Shown here: one piece after another, positions 51,468 through 61,230 of the stretch
Layout: each line of letters starts with the position of its first letter
Position numbering within the stretch: position 1 is the stretch's first letter
NCBI GenBank assembly: GCA_900759475.1
Contig: CAAEVK010000008.1
Span: 1-64,000 of the forward strand
Reading direction: 5' to 3'
Source of the DNA: Clostridia bacterium
GTDB lineage: Bacteria; Bacillota; Clostridia; TANB77; CAG-508
Length of the DNA stretch: 64,000 nt
Made by a program: the position numbers and the translations under genes
Notes under the pieces: model-generated
Database searches by the model: none
What the model was told of the DNA's origin: nothing
Seen by the model: the letters and a program-made list of their open reading frames with translations, nothing else

Positions 51468-52091
51468 ATGAAAAAAATTTTTGATGCAAATAATTTTATA
51501 AACAAATTAAAAACAAACTGTTTTTTAGGAGAAATTAAAGAATTTCAGGAAAACGAAATTATTACAACCTTTTTAATTAGAAGAAATCAGTTTTGTATTT
51601 TGTTAGATGGTGAAGCACAACTACTTACCTACGACAAGCAAGGAAACAAAAAAATTATATATTGTTATAAAAAAAATGACCTTTTTGGAGAAGCATTATT
51701 TAAAATTTATATGGATAGAGAATTATTTGTTTTAGCCAAAAAGAAATGCAGTGTGTTATTTTTTCCTTATGACACCATTGAAAACTGTAGCAAAGATTGT
51801 TTATTCCATTTAGAACTGTTAAGGAATTTACCAGACCTTATTTTACATGGAATTGCGGAACAAAACTTTAGAATACTTTTATTATCTCATAAAAGTGTAC
51901 GAGACAAATTATTAACTTATTTTCAAACCCTTGCTAGAGAAAATAATAGTAAGAACATAGAAATTCCTTTTTCTTTAACAGATTTAGCAGATTATCTTAT
52001 GATTGAACGAACCGCTATGATGAGAGAATTAAAGCGATTAAAAGATGAAAAAATTATTAAGAAAAATAATGACAAAATAACATTATTATAA
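51468..52091 (+). CDS. Crp/Fnr-family transcriptional regulator
   Basis: 207 residues: cyclic-nucleotide-type sensor fold (LIRRNQFCILLDGEAQLLTYDKQGN, then FGEALFKIY) and C-terminal winged helix (SLTDLADYLMIERTAMMRELKRLKDEKII). Cysteines at several positions (LGE-preceding Cys, KKCSVL, NCSKDC) could sense redox or bind a cluster, but no canonical Fnr set is seen. Start ATG 51468 behind GGGTGAGG. Divergent from nrdD with shared palindromes, so control of anaerobic nucleotide reduction is plausible. Confidence 0.85.
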   Translation: MKKIFDANNFINKLKTNCFLGEIKEFQENEIITTFLIRRNQFCILLDGEAQLLTYDKQGNKKIIYCYKKNDLFGEALFKIYMDRELFVLAKKKCSVLFFPYDTIENCSKDCLFHLELLRNLPDLILHGIAEQNFRILLLSHKSVRDKLLTYFQTLARENNSKNIEIPFSLTDLADYLMIERTAMMRELKRLKDEKIIKKNNDKITLL

Positions 52092-52093
52092 TG

Positions 52094-52135
52094 TTAACAA
52101 AATACCTGTGAATTTAATCACAGGTATTTTGTTAA
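52094..52135. terminator. Bidirectional terminator
   Basis: 18-bp perfect inverted repeat (TTAACAAAATACCTGTGA and complement) between the convergent regulator and PBP genes. Confidence 0.85.
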
Positions 52136-54150
52136 AAAAGTTCTTTTATTTTAGAAATTAAATAATGACTTCCTCCTGTTGTTTTAGCATCTTCTACCAT
52201 ACTAACAATTAGCATTGGATTTTGGCTATTTACTGTAAAACAATTAAACCATCCTAGTTGTGTACCTTCATCTTCTGTTGTATTTTTTTGTATTTCCGCT
52301 GTACCTGTTTTTCCTGCTAGAGTAATCCCATTTATTTTTGCATCATGAGCTGTTCCATTGCTATTTTCCACAACTTGAATTAAGTCCTCTTGAATAATCG
52401 CTGCTGCATCTTTAGAAAAAACATTAGTTTTCCAATATTGCACATCTGGAGTTTCTTTATATTCTATATATGGTTTTAACATATTTCCTTCATTAATAAA
52501 AGCAGAATAAATACAAGCCATATGAATTGGGTTTACTAATATTTCTCCTTGTCCATATCCACTGTCTGCCAAACTAATTTCTGTTTCAATTTTTCCATTA
52601 TTTGAAACCTGTGATTTTGCTAAATCAATAATAAACGGAATTTCTTCACCAAAACCTAACTGGTTTAATCCCTCCACCAAAGTACTACTTCCAATTCTTA
52701 AAGCTAACTTTGCAAAATAAATATTATCTGATCGAAGTAGTGCATTTTGTAAATTAGCTGCTTGGCTGTATGGTGTTAAAGTTGTAATATAATAATTTCC
52801 CCAAGATTTATTGTTTTGCCAACTTAATCCACTTCTTCCAAAATCTTCATTTGCATCAAATTTTTCATTTGTTAATCCAATAGCTCCTGTAATTGGTTTA
52901 AAAACAGATCCAGGTGTCCAGCTTTGAGCAAAACGATTTAACAATAAATTTCTCTCATCATTTTTAACTAAATTCCATTTATTATTAGAATATCCCATTG
53001 CAAAGTCATTTGCATCATAAGATGGTGTACTAACTAATGCCAACATTTCACCAGTTTCAGGTTGCATAACAACAAATAATCCTTTATTTTCTCCTAAACT
53101 ATTATATAATTTTTCTTGTATAGCTATATCAATTGTTGTTTTAATGTCTTCTCCATTTTTTACTTGTTTTTGTAAAATAGTAGATTTTTTATTTCCTTGG
53201 CTGTCTTCTATATATATTTCGTAGCCGTCTTGTCCTTTTAATCTTTCTTCCCAAGCTTTTTCTAATCCAACTTTTCCAATAATACTATTTTGGTCATACC
53301 CTTTTTCTTTTCTACTTTCTAGTTCTTCTGCTGTAATAGATTGCACATAACCAGTTAAGTGAGAAGTTACTTCTCCATAAGGGTATACTCTCATTGTTTT
53401 ATCTGTAATCATAATTCCTTTTATTTCTAGTAATTGTTTTTTTAATTCTGTTGCATTTTTTGAAATTGTCTTAATTGGAACAAAAGTGTCTTCTTTTACA
53501 TAAGATGCACTCATGTCGTTTTCTATACTTTCAACAGAAATATCTAATAATGTTGCTATTTTTTCTAAATCTTGCTGTTTATTTTCACTTAGTTTTCCTG
53601 GAACTATTCCCACTGAAGATGCAGTTCCTTCCCCTGCTAGCATTTTTCCATTTCTATCTAAAATACTACCACGTTTAGCTTCTGTTGTTTTAATACGTAA
53701 TTTATCTTCATTGTTTAAAGTAGGATAAATGAGGTTAGAAGACCATTCTATTTCATATTTTTTTTCTGTGTTTTTTAAAAAACTCACTGTATTAGAAAAT
53801 CCTAATTCTCCTGCCAATGTTTGCATAGTAGTTTTATATTTTATTTCTGTCTTTGTTGCATCTAGCTTATTAATTTCTAATATTTCAATCTTTAAGTTTT
53901 TCATTTCTATACCAGAATAAATATTTTTATTTCTTGTAATAAAATCTTCTTTTGATATTTTCTCTTTACTATTATTTGTAATTAATTCATACATTTTTTC
54001 ATAATTTTGTTCATTTAAGTTAGCCATGTATTCTTTTAAAACACCTTCTGGTTGATTTGCTTCTTTGTAATAATTCCATATAACAATTCCTACTATTATT
54101 CCCACAATAACTAAAATAGTTACAATAATAGCAATAACTTTTTTCTTCAT
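52132..54150 (-). CDS. Class B penicillin-binding protein with MecA_N domain
   Basis: 672 residues. One N-terminal membrane anchor (VIAIIVTILVIVGIIVGIVI), MecA_N/NTF2-like domain (about 35-140), dimerisation domain, transpeptidase with SxxK in SWTPGSVFKPITG, SDN in LLRSDNIYFAK and KTG in LAGKTGTAEIQ. Cross-links peptidoglycan. The MecA_N architecture is shared with low-affinity PBPs but is widespread in Firmicutes, so resistance is not implied. Confidence 0.92.
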   Translation of the reverse strand: MKKKVIAIIVTILVIVGIIVGIVIWNYYKEANQPEGVLKEYMANLNEQNYEKMYELITNNSKEKISKEDFITRNKNIYSGIEMKNLKIEILEINKLDATKTEIKYKTTMQTLAGELGFSNTVSFLKNTEKKYEIEWSSNLIYPTLNNEDKLRIKTTEAKRGSILDRNGKMLAGEGTASSVGIVPGKLSENKQQDLEKIATLLDISVESIENDMSASYVKEDTFVPIKTISKNATELKKQLLEIKGIMITDKTMRVYPYGEVTSHLTGYVQSITAEELESRKEKGYDQNSIIGKVGLEKAWEERLKGQDGYEIYIEDSQGNKKSTILQKQVKNGEDIKTTIDIAIQEKLYNSLGENKGLFVVMQPETGEMLALVSTPSYDANDFAMGYSNNKWNLVKNDERNLLLNRFAQSWTPGSVFKPITGAIGLTNEKFDANEDFGRSGLSWQNNKSWGNYYITTLTPYSQAANLQNALLRSDNIYFAKLALRIGSSTLVEGLNQLGFGEEIPFIIDLAKSQVSNNGKIETEISLADSGYGQGEILVNPIHMACIYSAFINEGNMLKPYIEYKETPDVQYWKTNVFSKDAAAIIQEDLIQVVENSNGTAHDAKINGITLAGKTGTAEIQKNTTEDEGTQLGWFNCFTVNSQNPMLIVSMVEDAKTTGGSHYLISKIKELF

Positions 54151-54326
54151 TTTTACCCCTCTTTTTTCTTAAATTATATTAGTGTAATTTTATCACAAAG
54201 TAGCAAAAAAAGATAGATTTTTATAAAAATTTGTCTTTTTTTGTTACATAATAATTACAAATGACACTTATTTAGATTAGAGCATAATAATAATTCCAAA
54301 AATATTGTGGAAAAACGGATTATATA

Positions 54327-54355
54327 TTGACAAAGCAGAATATTTTTTATAAAAT
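54327..54355 (+). promoter_or_regulatory. Promoter of the sufC operon
   Basis: TTGACA (54327-54332), 17-bp spacer, TAAAAT (54350-54355), about 80 nt before the sufC start. Confidence 0.75.
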
Positions 54356-54437
54356 GTTAGTCGTATCTAACTTGTGTAAAAATATTTGAATTGATATAAT
54401 TTTAACTATTTAAACTAAAAATAAAGGAGGAATTTAA

Positions 54438-55148
54438 GTGTTAGAATTAAAAAATATATGTTTTGAACGAGACAATAAAAAAATATTAGATAATATTAAT
54501 TTAGTATTAGAAGACAATCAATTTTATGTTATTACAGGTCCTAATGGCTCTGGTAAGTCTACATTAGCAAAAATTATTATGGGAATTGAAACACAAGATA
54601 GTGGACAAGTTATTTTAAATGGAAAAGATATTAGCCACCTCCCTATTTATGAAAGAGCTAAACTTGGTATTGGTTTTGCTTTTCAGCAACCTGTTAAATT
54701 CAAAGGACTTACTGTTTATGATTTACTAAAATTATCTATTCAAAAAGATTTATCTAAAAAAGATGCTTGTAATATTTTATCTCAGGTTGGTTTGTGTGCT
54801 AAGGAATATATTGATAGGGAAATTAACTCTTCTTTGTCTGGTGGTGAATTAAAAAGAATTGAAATTGCAACAGTTGCTGTTAGAAACTCTTGTTTAACAA
54901 TTTTTGATGAACCAGAAGCTGGAATTGACTTATGGAGTTTTCAAAACTTAATTAAAATTTTTGAAAATATACGTCAATCAACAAAAGGAATTACTCTCAT
55001 TATTTCTCATCAAGAACGAATTCTAACAATTGCTAATACTATTATTTTATTAAATAATGGAAAAATTGAAAAAACAGGAAACTCTATTCAGATGATGAAT
55101 GAAATTTTAGTAAAACCAAACTGTTGCAAATTAGGAGGTGAAATTTAA
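54438..55148 (+). CDS. sufC: Fe-S cluster assembly ATPase
   Basis: 236 residues, ABC-type ATPase: Walker A GPNGSGKSTLAK, Q-loop FAFQQPVKFKGLTV, signature SLSGGELKRIEIATV, Walker B LTIFDEPEAGIDLW. GTG start behind AAGGAGGAA. Only one SufB/D-like gene follows and no sufS or sufU is adjacent, matching the minimal two-component SufBC (SMS-type) arrangement described for anaerobes. Confidence 0.92.
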   Translation: MLELKNICFERDNKKILDNINLVLEDNQFYVITGPNGSGKSTLAKIIMGIETQDSGQVILNGKDISHLPIYERAKLGIGFAFQQPVKFKGLTVYDLLKLSIQKDLSKKDACNILSQVGLCAKEYIDREINSSLSGGELKRIEIATVAVRNSCLTIFDEPEAGIDLWSFQNLIKIFENIRQSTKGITLIISHQERILTIANTIILLNNGKIEKTGNSIQMMNEILVKPNCCKLGGEI

Positions 55149-56067
55149 TTGGAAAAAATAGATCAAAATTTATTAAAAGAAATTACAGATATAGATGGTA
55201 GCTATTCACGGAGCCTATAATATTCGTAAAAATGGAAAAGGAATTGAAAGAAAAATAACTGATAATGTTAATATTATTACGAAAACAGATAAATCTGGTA
55301 TTGATATTTATGTAAAAGAAAATACCAAGCTTGACTTTGTCCATATTCCTGTTATTATTACACAAAGTGGATTAAATGACATAGTCTATAATGACTTCTA
55401 TATTGGTAAAAATGCTAATGTAGTTATTATTGCAGGTTGTGGTATTCATAATGATGCTCATTTAGATTCACAACATGACGGTATTCATCGCTTCTTTTTA
55501 GAAAAAGGAGCAAAGGTAAAATATATTGAAAAACATTATGGTGAAGGAAATGGAAATGGAAAAAAAATTCTAAATCCTGTTACTCAATTACATTTAAAAA
55601 GTGGTAGCACCTTTGAAATGGACAGTATTCAAATAAAGGGTGTTGATTCTACTATTAGAACTACCAAAGGAGTTTTAGAAGATAATACTAATTTAGTTAT
55701 TTCGGAAAAAATTATGACACATGGTTCACAATATGCCAAAACTTCCTTTGAAGTAAACTTAAATGGTAGTTATTCTAGTACTAAAGTAACCTCAAGATCA
55801 GTTGCAACCGAAAATTCTATTCAGCAATTTGAATCTAAAGTAGAAGGAAATTCTACCTGTTTTGGTCATGTAGAATGTGATGCTATTATTCAAGATCATG
55901 CTAAAGTAATTGCTATTCCTTCCATTATTGCTAATCACGTGGATGCTAATTTAGTTCATGAAGCAACAATTGGAAAAATTGCTGGAGAACAATTAATAAA
56001 ACTAATGTCTTTAGGTCTTTCTGAAAAAGAAGCAGAACAAGAAATTATTAATGGTTTTTTGAAATAA
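55149..56067 (+). CDS. sufB: SufB/SufD-type Fe-S scaffold, CGG-frameshifted
   Basis: 305 residues after correction, as short as the SMS-type SufB. TTG 55149 follows the sufC stop with no gap, and AGGAGGTGA lies at the end of sufC. After 20 codons ending GSYS comes CGG (55209-55211); reading normally gives TAA two codons later. Skipping the C gives GAYNIRKNGKGIER, the conserved SufB/D start (GAYNIR). The C-terminal domain with HVDANLVHEATIGKI carries the family's conserved His/Glu region. Scaffold for Fe-S cluster assembly with SufC. This is presumably essential, so the shift must work well. Confidence 0.93.
55209..55211 (+). other. CGG +1 recoding site in sufB
   Basis: Context TCA-CGG-A; zero-frame TAA at 55218-55220; skipping the C gives GAYNIR. 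Confidence 0.92.
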
Positions 56068-56139
56068 TTTCTTTCTTCTTGCATTTCATTCTTTTTTAAC
56101 ATGTTACAATATATTACATAAATTTGAAATGAGGTTATT

Positions 56140-58536
56140 ATGAATAAAATACCTGAACTTTTATCTCCTGTTCGGAGATTATGATTGTTTAGTTGCAGCT
56201 GTGCAAAATGGTGCAGATGCCGTTTATTTTGGTGCTAGTTTATTTAACGCACGAGCAAGTGCAACCAATTTTGATGATACTTCTTTAAAAAAAGCTATTG
56301 ACTATGCCAAATTAAGAAATGTAAAAGCACATCTTACTTTGAATACCTTAATTAAAAACAACGAATTTGAACAAGCATTATCTCTAGCTAATAAAGCCTA
56401 TTCTTATGGAATTGATGCTATTATTGTACAAGATTTAGGACTAGCACGTTATTTAATTAAACATTTTCCAGATTTACCAATTCATGCTAGTACCCAAATG
56501 AGTATTTATAATTTAGATGGTGTAAAAAAAGCAGAACAGTTAGGATTTTCTAGGGTAGTTTTAGCAAGGGAAGTTCCTATCTCTGAAATTAAATCTATTT
56601 GTGAAAGTTCTTCTATTGAAATCGAAACTTTTCTACATGGTGCCCTTTGTATGTCTTATTCTGGTCAATGCTTATTCTCGAGTATGATTGGTGGGCGCTC
56701 TGGTAATCGCGGAAAATGTGCTCAAGTTTGTCGTCTTCCATATGAACTTTTAGAAAACAATAAAATAATTGATAAAGGGTATTTACTTAGTCCTAAAGAT
56801 GTATGTTCACTAGAATTATTACCAGATTTAATCAATGCGGGAGTTGATTGTTTTAAAATAGAAGGAAGAATGAAATCTCCCGAATATGTTGCTACTGTTA
56901 CTAAAATTTATAAAAAATATATTAATATGGTAATAGAACATCAGCAATACTTTGTAGAAAATACAGATAAAAAAAATTTAATGCAAGTTTTTAACCGTGG
57001 CGGTTTTAGTTTAGGACATTTAGCAGATTCACCTAATTTTCAGCTTGTTTTTAAAGAAAAACCAAACCATATGGGAATTTATTTAGGAAAAGTTGCTCAT
57101 TTTAATGCTAACAAAGGTTATATAAAACTTGTATTAAACGATACTGTTTCTAAATTAGATACAATTAGTGTTGGCTCAGAATTTGGTTCTTATACTGTTT
57201 CTGAACTTATGCTAGATAAAAAAAATGTTGCTGTTGGAAATTGCAATGAATATATTACTATTGGTAGAGTAAAGGGAAATATTCGGAATTGGAAACAAAG
57301 TCTATAAAATGACCTCCAAAGAATTAGCTACACAGGTACGGAAATACTTTTTCCGGAAAAGAATTTAAAAAAATTTTCCTTCATGCTGAAATTACTGTTT
57401 TAGAAAATATCCCTATTAAATTAAAAGTTACGGCTAATAATGGTATTTATCAAAATATTTCTTTCGAAATTCAAGCTAATGTTTGTCCTATACCAGCAAC
57501 TTCACAACCAATTACCAAGGAAAAAATTATTGAACAACTTTCTAAAACTGGTAATACACAATTTGAGTTTACAAATATAAACGTAAATTTAGGAAACAGG
57601 TTATATATTCCTAAATTTTGTATTTTTAATGAACTTCGTAGACAAGCATTAGAAAAACTAGAGCAAATTGTAAAGTCTAGGTATGAAAAGGATTTAAAAA
57701 ATTTACCTCTTAAAAAATCTAGTAACCATACGTTTTTAAATTACCAAATTAGTATTTTATTAAGCGAACTTTCTACTCATATAAATTATAGTACATTATC
57801 TGCTGTTTCCAAGGTGTATATTCCATTACATTATTTTTTGGAAAAAAGTTTTAAAAATGTAATAGAAAATTTATGCCAAAATCAAAATGTTTATATTTAT
57901 TTACCAACTATTACTAGAAAAAACTATTCCAATATATTGCACACAATGTTAAATGCTATTGTTCAAGCATTTTCTATAAAAGGTTTTGTTGTTTCTAATT
58001 TGTCACAAATTGAAATTGTTAAGAATTATCATTTAGAAATAGTTGGGAACTATACTTTAAATGTATTTAATAGCCAAACAATTAATGAATTAAAAGATTT
58101 AGGAATACAAACTTATACTATATCGCCTGAATTAGATAAATCTACTATAAATGAAGTAAATAAATGTGCTACTATCTCTTCTGAAATTATTTGTTATGGG
58201 TATTTACCTTTAATGAACTGCAACTATTGTTTATTAGGTAAATCTAACAAATGCTATCCTGAATGTAATCAGCAGTGTAAAAATAATTTTTATTATTTAA
58301 GAGATAGAATGGGCTTTTTGTTTAAAGTTGTTCCGGATAAAATAGAAACAGTTACTACCATCTATAATAGTAAAATTACTTCTATTGCACCTCAAGGGTT
58401 AAATTGTGATTTTATAAGATTAGATTTTACTAAAGAAACTATAGAAGAAATAAATGAAATAATTACTACTTACCAAGCATGTAATCGTATAGAAGGGCAA
58501 AATTATACCAACGGAAACTTGAATAGAGAAGTATAA
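56140..58536 (+). CDS. U32-family peptidase/RNA hydroxylase-like protein with three CGG shifts
   Basis: 797 residues after correction, the normal length of the large U32 + DUF3656 proteins. ATG 56140 opens MNKIPELLSPV; CGG 56173-56175 then splits the start, and skipping the C gives GDYDCLVAAVQNGADAVYFG. U32 signatures VFLHGALCMSYSGQCLFSS-type (here ETFLHGALCMSYSGQC) and FKIEGRMKSPEYVA follow. A second CGG (57284-57286) leads to GIGNKVYKMTSKELA, and 18 codons later a third (57339-57341) leads to GNTFSGKEFKKIFLH and the C-terminal domain with a Cys cluster (NCNYCLLGKSNKCYPEC). Four frames are needed for one protein. U32 enzymes include tRNA/rRNA hydroxylation factors with Fe-S clusters. Confidence 0.92.
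56173..56175 (+). other. CGG +1 recoding site 1 in U32 gene
   Basis: Context GTT-CGG-A; zero-frame TGA at 56182-56184; skipping the C gives LLSPVGDYD (family PELLSPAGD). Confidence 0.9.
57284..57286 (+). other. CGG +1 recoding site 2 in U32 gene
   Basis: Context ATT-CGG-A; zero-frame TAA at 57305-57307; skipping the C gives GIGNKVYKMTSKEL. Confidence 0.85.
57339..57341 (+). other. CGG +1 recoding site 3 in U32 gene
   Basis: Context GTA-CGG-A; zero-frame TAA at 57366-57368; skipping the C gives GNTFSGKEFKKIF and opens the remaining 398 residues. Confidence 0.85.
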
Positions 58537-58601
58537 AACAGTTAAAATTACATAAATGATTTATATAAAAAACTTAAAATCAAAAAATAAATCCAAAGAA
58601 A

Positions 58602-58644
58602 AGACTGTTGAACAAAATATTTTTATATACTTTGTCAACAGTCT
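58602..58644. terminator. Terminator between U32 and RNHCP genes
   Basis: Inverted repeat AGACTGTTGAACAAA / TTTGTCAACAGTCT with a 14-nt loop, between convergent genes. Confidence 0.75.
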
Positions 58645-58694
58645 GAAAATTTTAATATAATAATATTAAAATTTATTTTTAAAAATTATTTCCT

Positions 58695-59012
58695 TTAAAT
58701 TATTCCTCTACTTAGTTCAATTATTAAATTCATATTGTCATCTTTGGCTGCTTTGTTTTTTCGCATTTTTCCACATTTTTTACAACGAAATAAAATAACA
58801 TATCCTTTTTTAGAATCTATTTCTAGTCCTATTGGCTCTAAATCTCCATGGCATTGCTCTGCTCTGTCACCCGGATTAATATCTACATGTTTAGAATGCA
58901 AACAATAAGGGCAATGATTTCTGCAAGAATAGCCTAACTTCTCTACTTTTCTTCCACAGTTCTCACAAATAAATTCTTCATCTATTTCTGTAAATCTGCT
59001 TGTATTATTCAT
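58695..59012 (-). CDS. RNHCP-domain protein
   Basis: 105 residues with four CxxC-type pairs (FICENCGRKV, NHCPYC, FRCKKCGKMR and CHG), including the YSCRNHCPYCLHSKHVD motif of the RNHCP family. Probably a small zinc protein; function unknown. ATG 59012 with a weak upstream purine stretch. Confidence 0.8.
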   Translation of the reverse strand: MNNTSRFTEIDEEFICENCGRKVEKLGYSCRNHCPYCLHSKHVDINPGDRAEQCHGDLEPIGLEIDSKKGYVILFRCKKCGKMRKNKAAKDDNMNLIIELSRGII

Positions 59013-59336
59013 TTTGCCTCCATATTTATTTTTTATATTCTTTTACTACTAATGTTTATATAGAATATAATTAATCTAGTAACTCATAATCTTTTTTCTT
59101 TGTTTCTTCTATTTTCAATAGTTTTATAATATCAATTTATAGTCTATCTGTCAATATTAATTCTTTCTTCTTCCATAATTTGTAGTTTTTTAAGTTTTTT
59201 GTTCTAACTTCCAAAATATCATTCTATTTTGCTCTCTTAAAAAGTACTATGAATAATAATCTTATTTTTAGAGGTCATGCACTTTTATAAATACAAAATC
59301 ATATATTAGTTGTATAGATTATTGGGAGGTGCGTTT
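59013..59336. other. Intergenic region upstream of sigK
   Basis: AT-rich, no gene found. A sporulation-type promoter for sigK may lie in 59270-59320 but I cannot assign its boxes with confidence. Confidence 0.3.
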
Positions 59337-60035
59337 ATGTTTGCGCTTTGGCTTTCTAGCTTCTTTTCTTTTTTTAAAACTGCTGTATTTTTAGTTGGGT
59401 ACATATCTAATAGTAACTTATTCCCTGAACCTCTTTCTAATGAAGATGAAGCTTATTATTTGGAAAAATATCAGCAAGGAGATGAAGATTCAAGAAACGT
59501 ATTAATTGAACATAATTTGAGATTAGTAGCACATGTATGTAAAAAATATAATATTCCTAATATGGACAATGATGATTTAATTTCAATTGGAACAATTGGA
59601 TTAATTAAAGGAATTAATAGCTTTAAACAAGAAAAAGGAGTTCGACTTGCAACTTATGTTTCAAGATGTATTGATAACGAAATTTTAATGTATTTAAGAA
59701 GTGTTAAGAAAACAGGAGCAGAAGTTTATTTGAATGAACCTATTGGAAAAGATAAAGATGATAACGAAATTTCTCTAATTGATGTTCTTGAAAATGATGA
59801 AAAAAGTATTGAAGATGAAATCGATTTAAAATTAAAAATAAAAATGTTATATAAAAAAATGAAAGAAGTTTTAAAGCCTAGAGAAAAAAATATATTAGAA
59901 ATGCGTTTTGGATTAGATGGTTCTAAACCAAAAACGCAAAATGAAATTGCAGATATGATGGGAATAAGCCGTTCTTATGTTTCTCGTATTGAAACAAAAG
60001 CAATTGGTAAACTAGCCAATGAAATAAAACAATAA
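59337..60035 (+). CDS. sigK: RNA polymerase sporulation sigma factor, sigma-K
   Basis: 232 residues. The N-terminal ~20 residues (FALWLSSFFSFFKTAVFLVG) are hydrophobic, as in pro-sigma-K that is membrane-bound until cleaved. Region 2 (NVLIEHNLRLVAHVCKKY, DDLISIGTIGLIKGI) and region 4 helix-turn-helix (TQNEIADMMGISRSYVSRIE) are complete. It directs late mother-cell sporulation genes. ATG 59337 is chosen for GGGAGGTG 7 nt upstream. The gene is continuous, with no skin-type element. Confidence 0.95.
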   Translation: MFALWLSSFFSFFKTAVFLVGYISNSNLFPEPLSNEDEAYYLEKYQQGDEDSRNVLIEHNLRLVAHVCKKYNIPNMDNDDLISIGTIGLIKGINSFKQEKGVRLATYVSRCIDNEILMYLRSVKKTGAEVYLNEPIGKDKDDNEISLIDVLENDEKSIEDEIDLKLKIKMLYKKMKEVLKPREKNILEMRFGLDGSKPKTQNEIADMMGISRSYVSRIETKAIGKLANEIKQ

Positions 60036-60040
60036 TTTTA

Positions 60041-60070
60041 AAAAGGAAAGTTTAAGCTTTCCTTTTATTT
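60041..60070 (+). terminator. Terminator of sigK
   Basis: Hairpin AAAAGGAAAG / CTTTCCTTTT with T-rich tail, 5 nt past the stop codon. The rest of 60071-60301 shows no feature. Confidence 0.85.
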
Positions 60071-60301
60071 TTGAACAATTTCTATTTCCATTCTCCCATT
60101 AACAGGCGCTAAAAGCCTACTGTATTTTCATAATATGTTGTATTTTATTATTTTGGTATAATTATACGTAATAAATTTAAATTCTTTATTATATAACTTT
60201 AAAATACAAATAACTCCTCTAAAACTAAAGACAATAAATGGTAGAAAACATAAAGATAGCATCTAAATTTTGAAACTGATTACCTTTACACACTAAATAT
60301 C

Positions 60302-60883
60302 TTATTCTTTTTTTAAATTATATTTTTTTAATATTTCATATAACTTATGAATTGGTAAACCTAGAACCGTTGTATAATTTCCTTCTATTTTTTCTACATA
60401 CTTTCCAAAGCTACTTTGTATTGCATAACTTCCAGCTTTATCTAAAACTTCCTCTGTGTGAATATATTCTTCTATTTCTTGTTCAGATAAATTACTTAAA
60501 TATACATTCGTAATATCTACTAAAACATTTTCCTCTTGTTTTTTCTCTTTTTCTACTAATATAGCTAAACTAGTAATTACTTGGTGTACATCATTGTTTA
60601 ACTCTAATAACATTTGTTTTGCTTCATTTAAGTCTTTTGGCTTTCCATATGTTTTACCATTTTTTACTACTAAAGTATCTGCTCCAATAACAATTCTATC
60701 TCCTTGCGTTTTGTCAAATATAGACTTCGCTTTTTTATAAGCTAACACTTTAGACTGTTCTTCCAATGATAAACCTTTTGTTAATGTCTCGTCTGCATTG
60801 CTTGGAATCACTTCATATTTTACTTTTATTAAGTCTAATAGTTCTTTTCTTCTCGGAGAACCCGAGGCTAATATAATTTTCAT
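60302..60883 (-). CDS. maf: Maf-family nucleoside-triphosphate pyrophosphatase
   Basis: 193 residues. Motifs ASGSPRRKELL, IVIGADTLVV, GKPKDLNEAKQML and GLPIHKLYEIL are diagnostic. Hydrolyses non-canonical or modified pyrimidine nucleotides. ATG 60883 is used because AAAAGGAGA lies 7 nt upstream. Its upstream region shares the promoter zone of the divergent 60975 cassette. Confidence 0.93.
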   Translation of the reverse strand: MKIILASGSPRRKELLDLIKVKYEVIPSNADETLTKGLSLEEQSKVLAYKKAKSIFDKTQGDRIVIGADTLVVKNGKTYGKPKDLNEAKQMLLELNNDVHQVITSLAILVEKEKKQEENVLVDITNVYLSNLSEQEIEEYIHTEEVLDKAGSYAIQSSFGKYVEKIEGNYTTVLGLPIHKLYEILKKYNLKKE

Positions 60884-60895
60884 TATTTTCTCCTT

Positions 60896-60924
60896 TTGAC
60901 CATTTAGGTACACTGTGATATAAT
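60896..60924 (+). promoter_or_regulatory. Consensus sigma-A promoter for the 60975 cassette
   Basis: TTGACC (60896-60901), 17-bp spacer, TATAAT (60919-60924), 50 nt before the start codon. Confidence 0.85.
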
Positions 60925-60974
60925 ATTATTAATTTCCTAATTTGGAAATTAAATCGAAAGGAAGGTTATCCATC

Positions 60975-61172
60975 ATGAAGCAGTCTCTAAAACGGATTGG
61001 TCTGGCTCTTTGGAAGGTAATACTCTTTGTTTTGAAAACAGCATTGGTCATTGTATTTCTTGCTTCTATATCAGACAACTTTGCAGGTATGTTAAGAAAC
61101 CTTGTACGCTTATCAAGCCAAATTTGGTTTGGCATTGATAAAGTAGTTGGCGCCATTCTGTCAATGTTTTAG
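60975..61172 (+). CDS. Small membrane protein on an atypical cassette
   Basis: 65 residues: basic N-terminus (MKQSLKRIG), one membrane segment (LWKVILFVLKTALVIVFLAS) and an amphipathic C-terminus. No family recognised. Codon use (CTG, GTC, CGC, GGC, TCC) differs from the neighbours. Ribosome binding site AAAGGAAGG. In-frame CGG at codon 7 (60993-60995); a +1 shift would end within about ten codons, so the zero frame is preferred. Own promoter and terminator. Confidence 0.6.
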   Translation: MKQSLKRIGLALWKVILFVLKTALVIVFLASISDNFAGMLRNLVRLSSQIWFGIDKVVGAILSMF

Positions 61173-61180
61173 CCTTTCGC

Positions 61181-61220
61181 CTCCTCTATTTTGTTTTATA
61201 CAAATAGAGGAGTATTTTTA
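61181..61220 (+). terminator. Terminator of the 60975 cassette
   Basis: Hairpin CTCCTCTATTTTG / CAAATAGAGGAG with a T-rich tail, 8 nt after the stop. Confidence 0.8.
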
Positions 61221-61230
61221 TTGCTTTATA

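Noticed and set aside
57354..57357. CCGGA at 57353-57357 as the third U32 shift site
   Set aside because: Once the CGG at 57339 is skipped, this triplet is out of frame (TCC-GGA), and the peptide GNTFSGKEFKK reads well.
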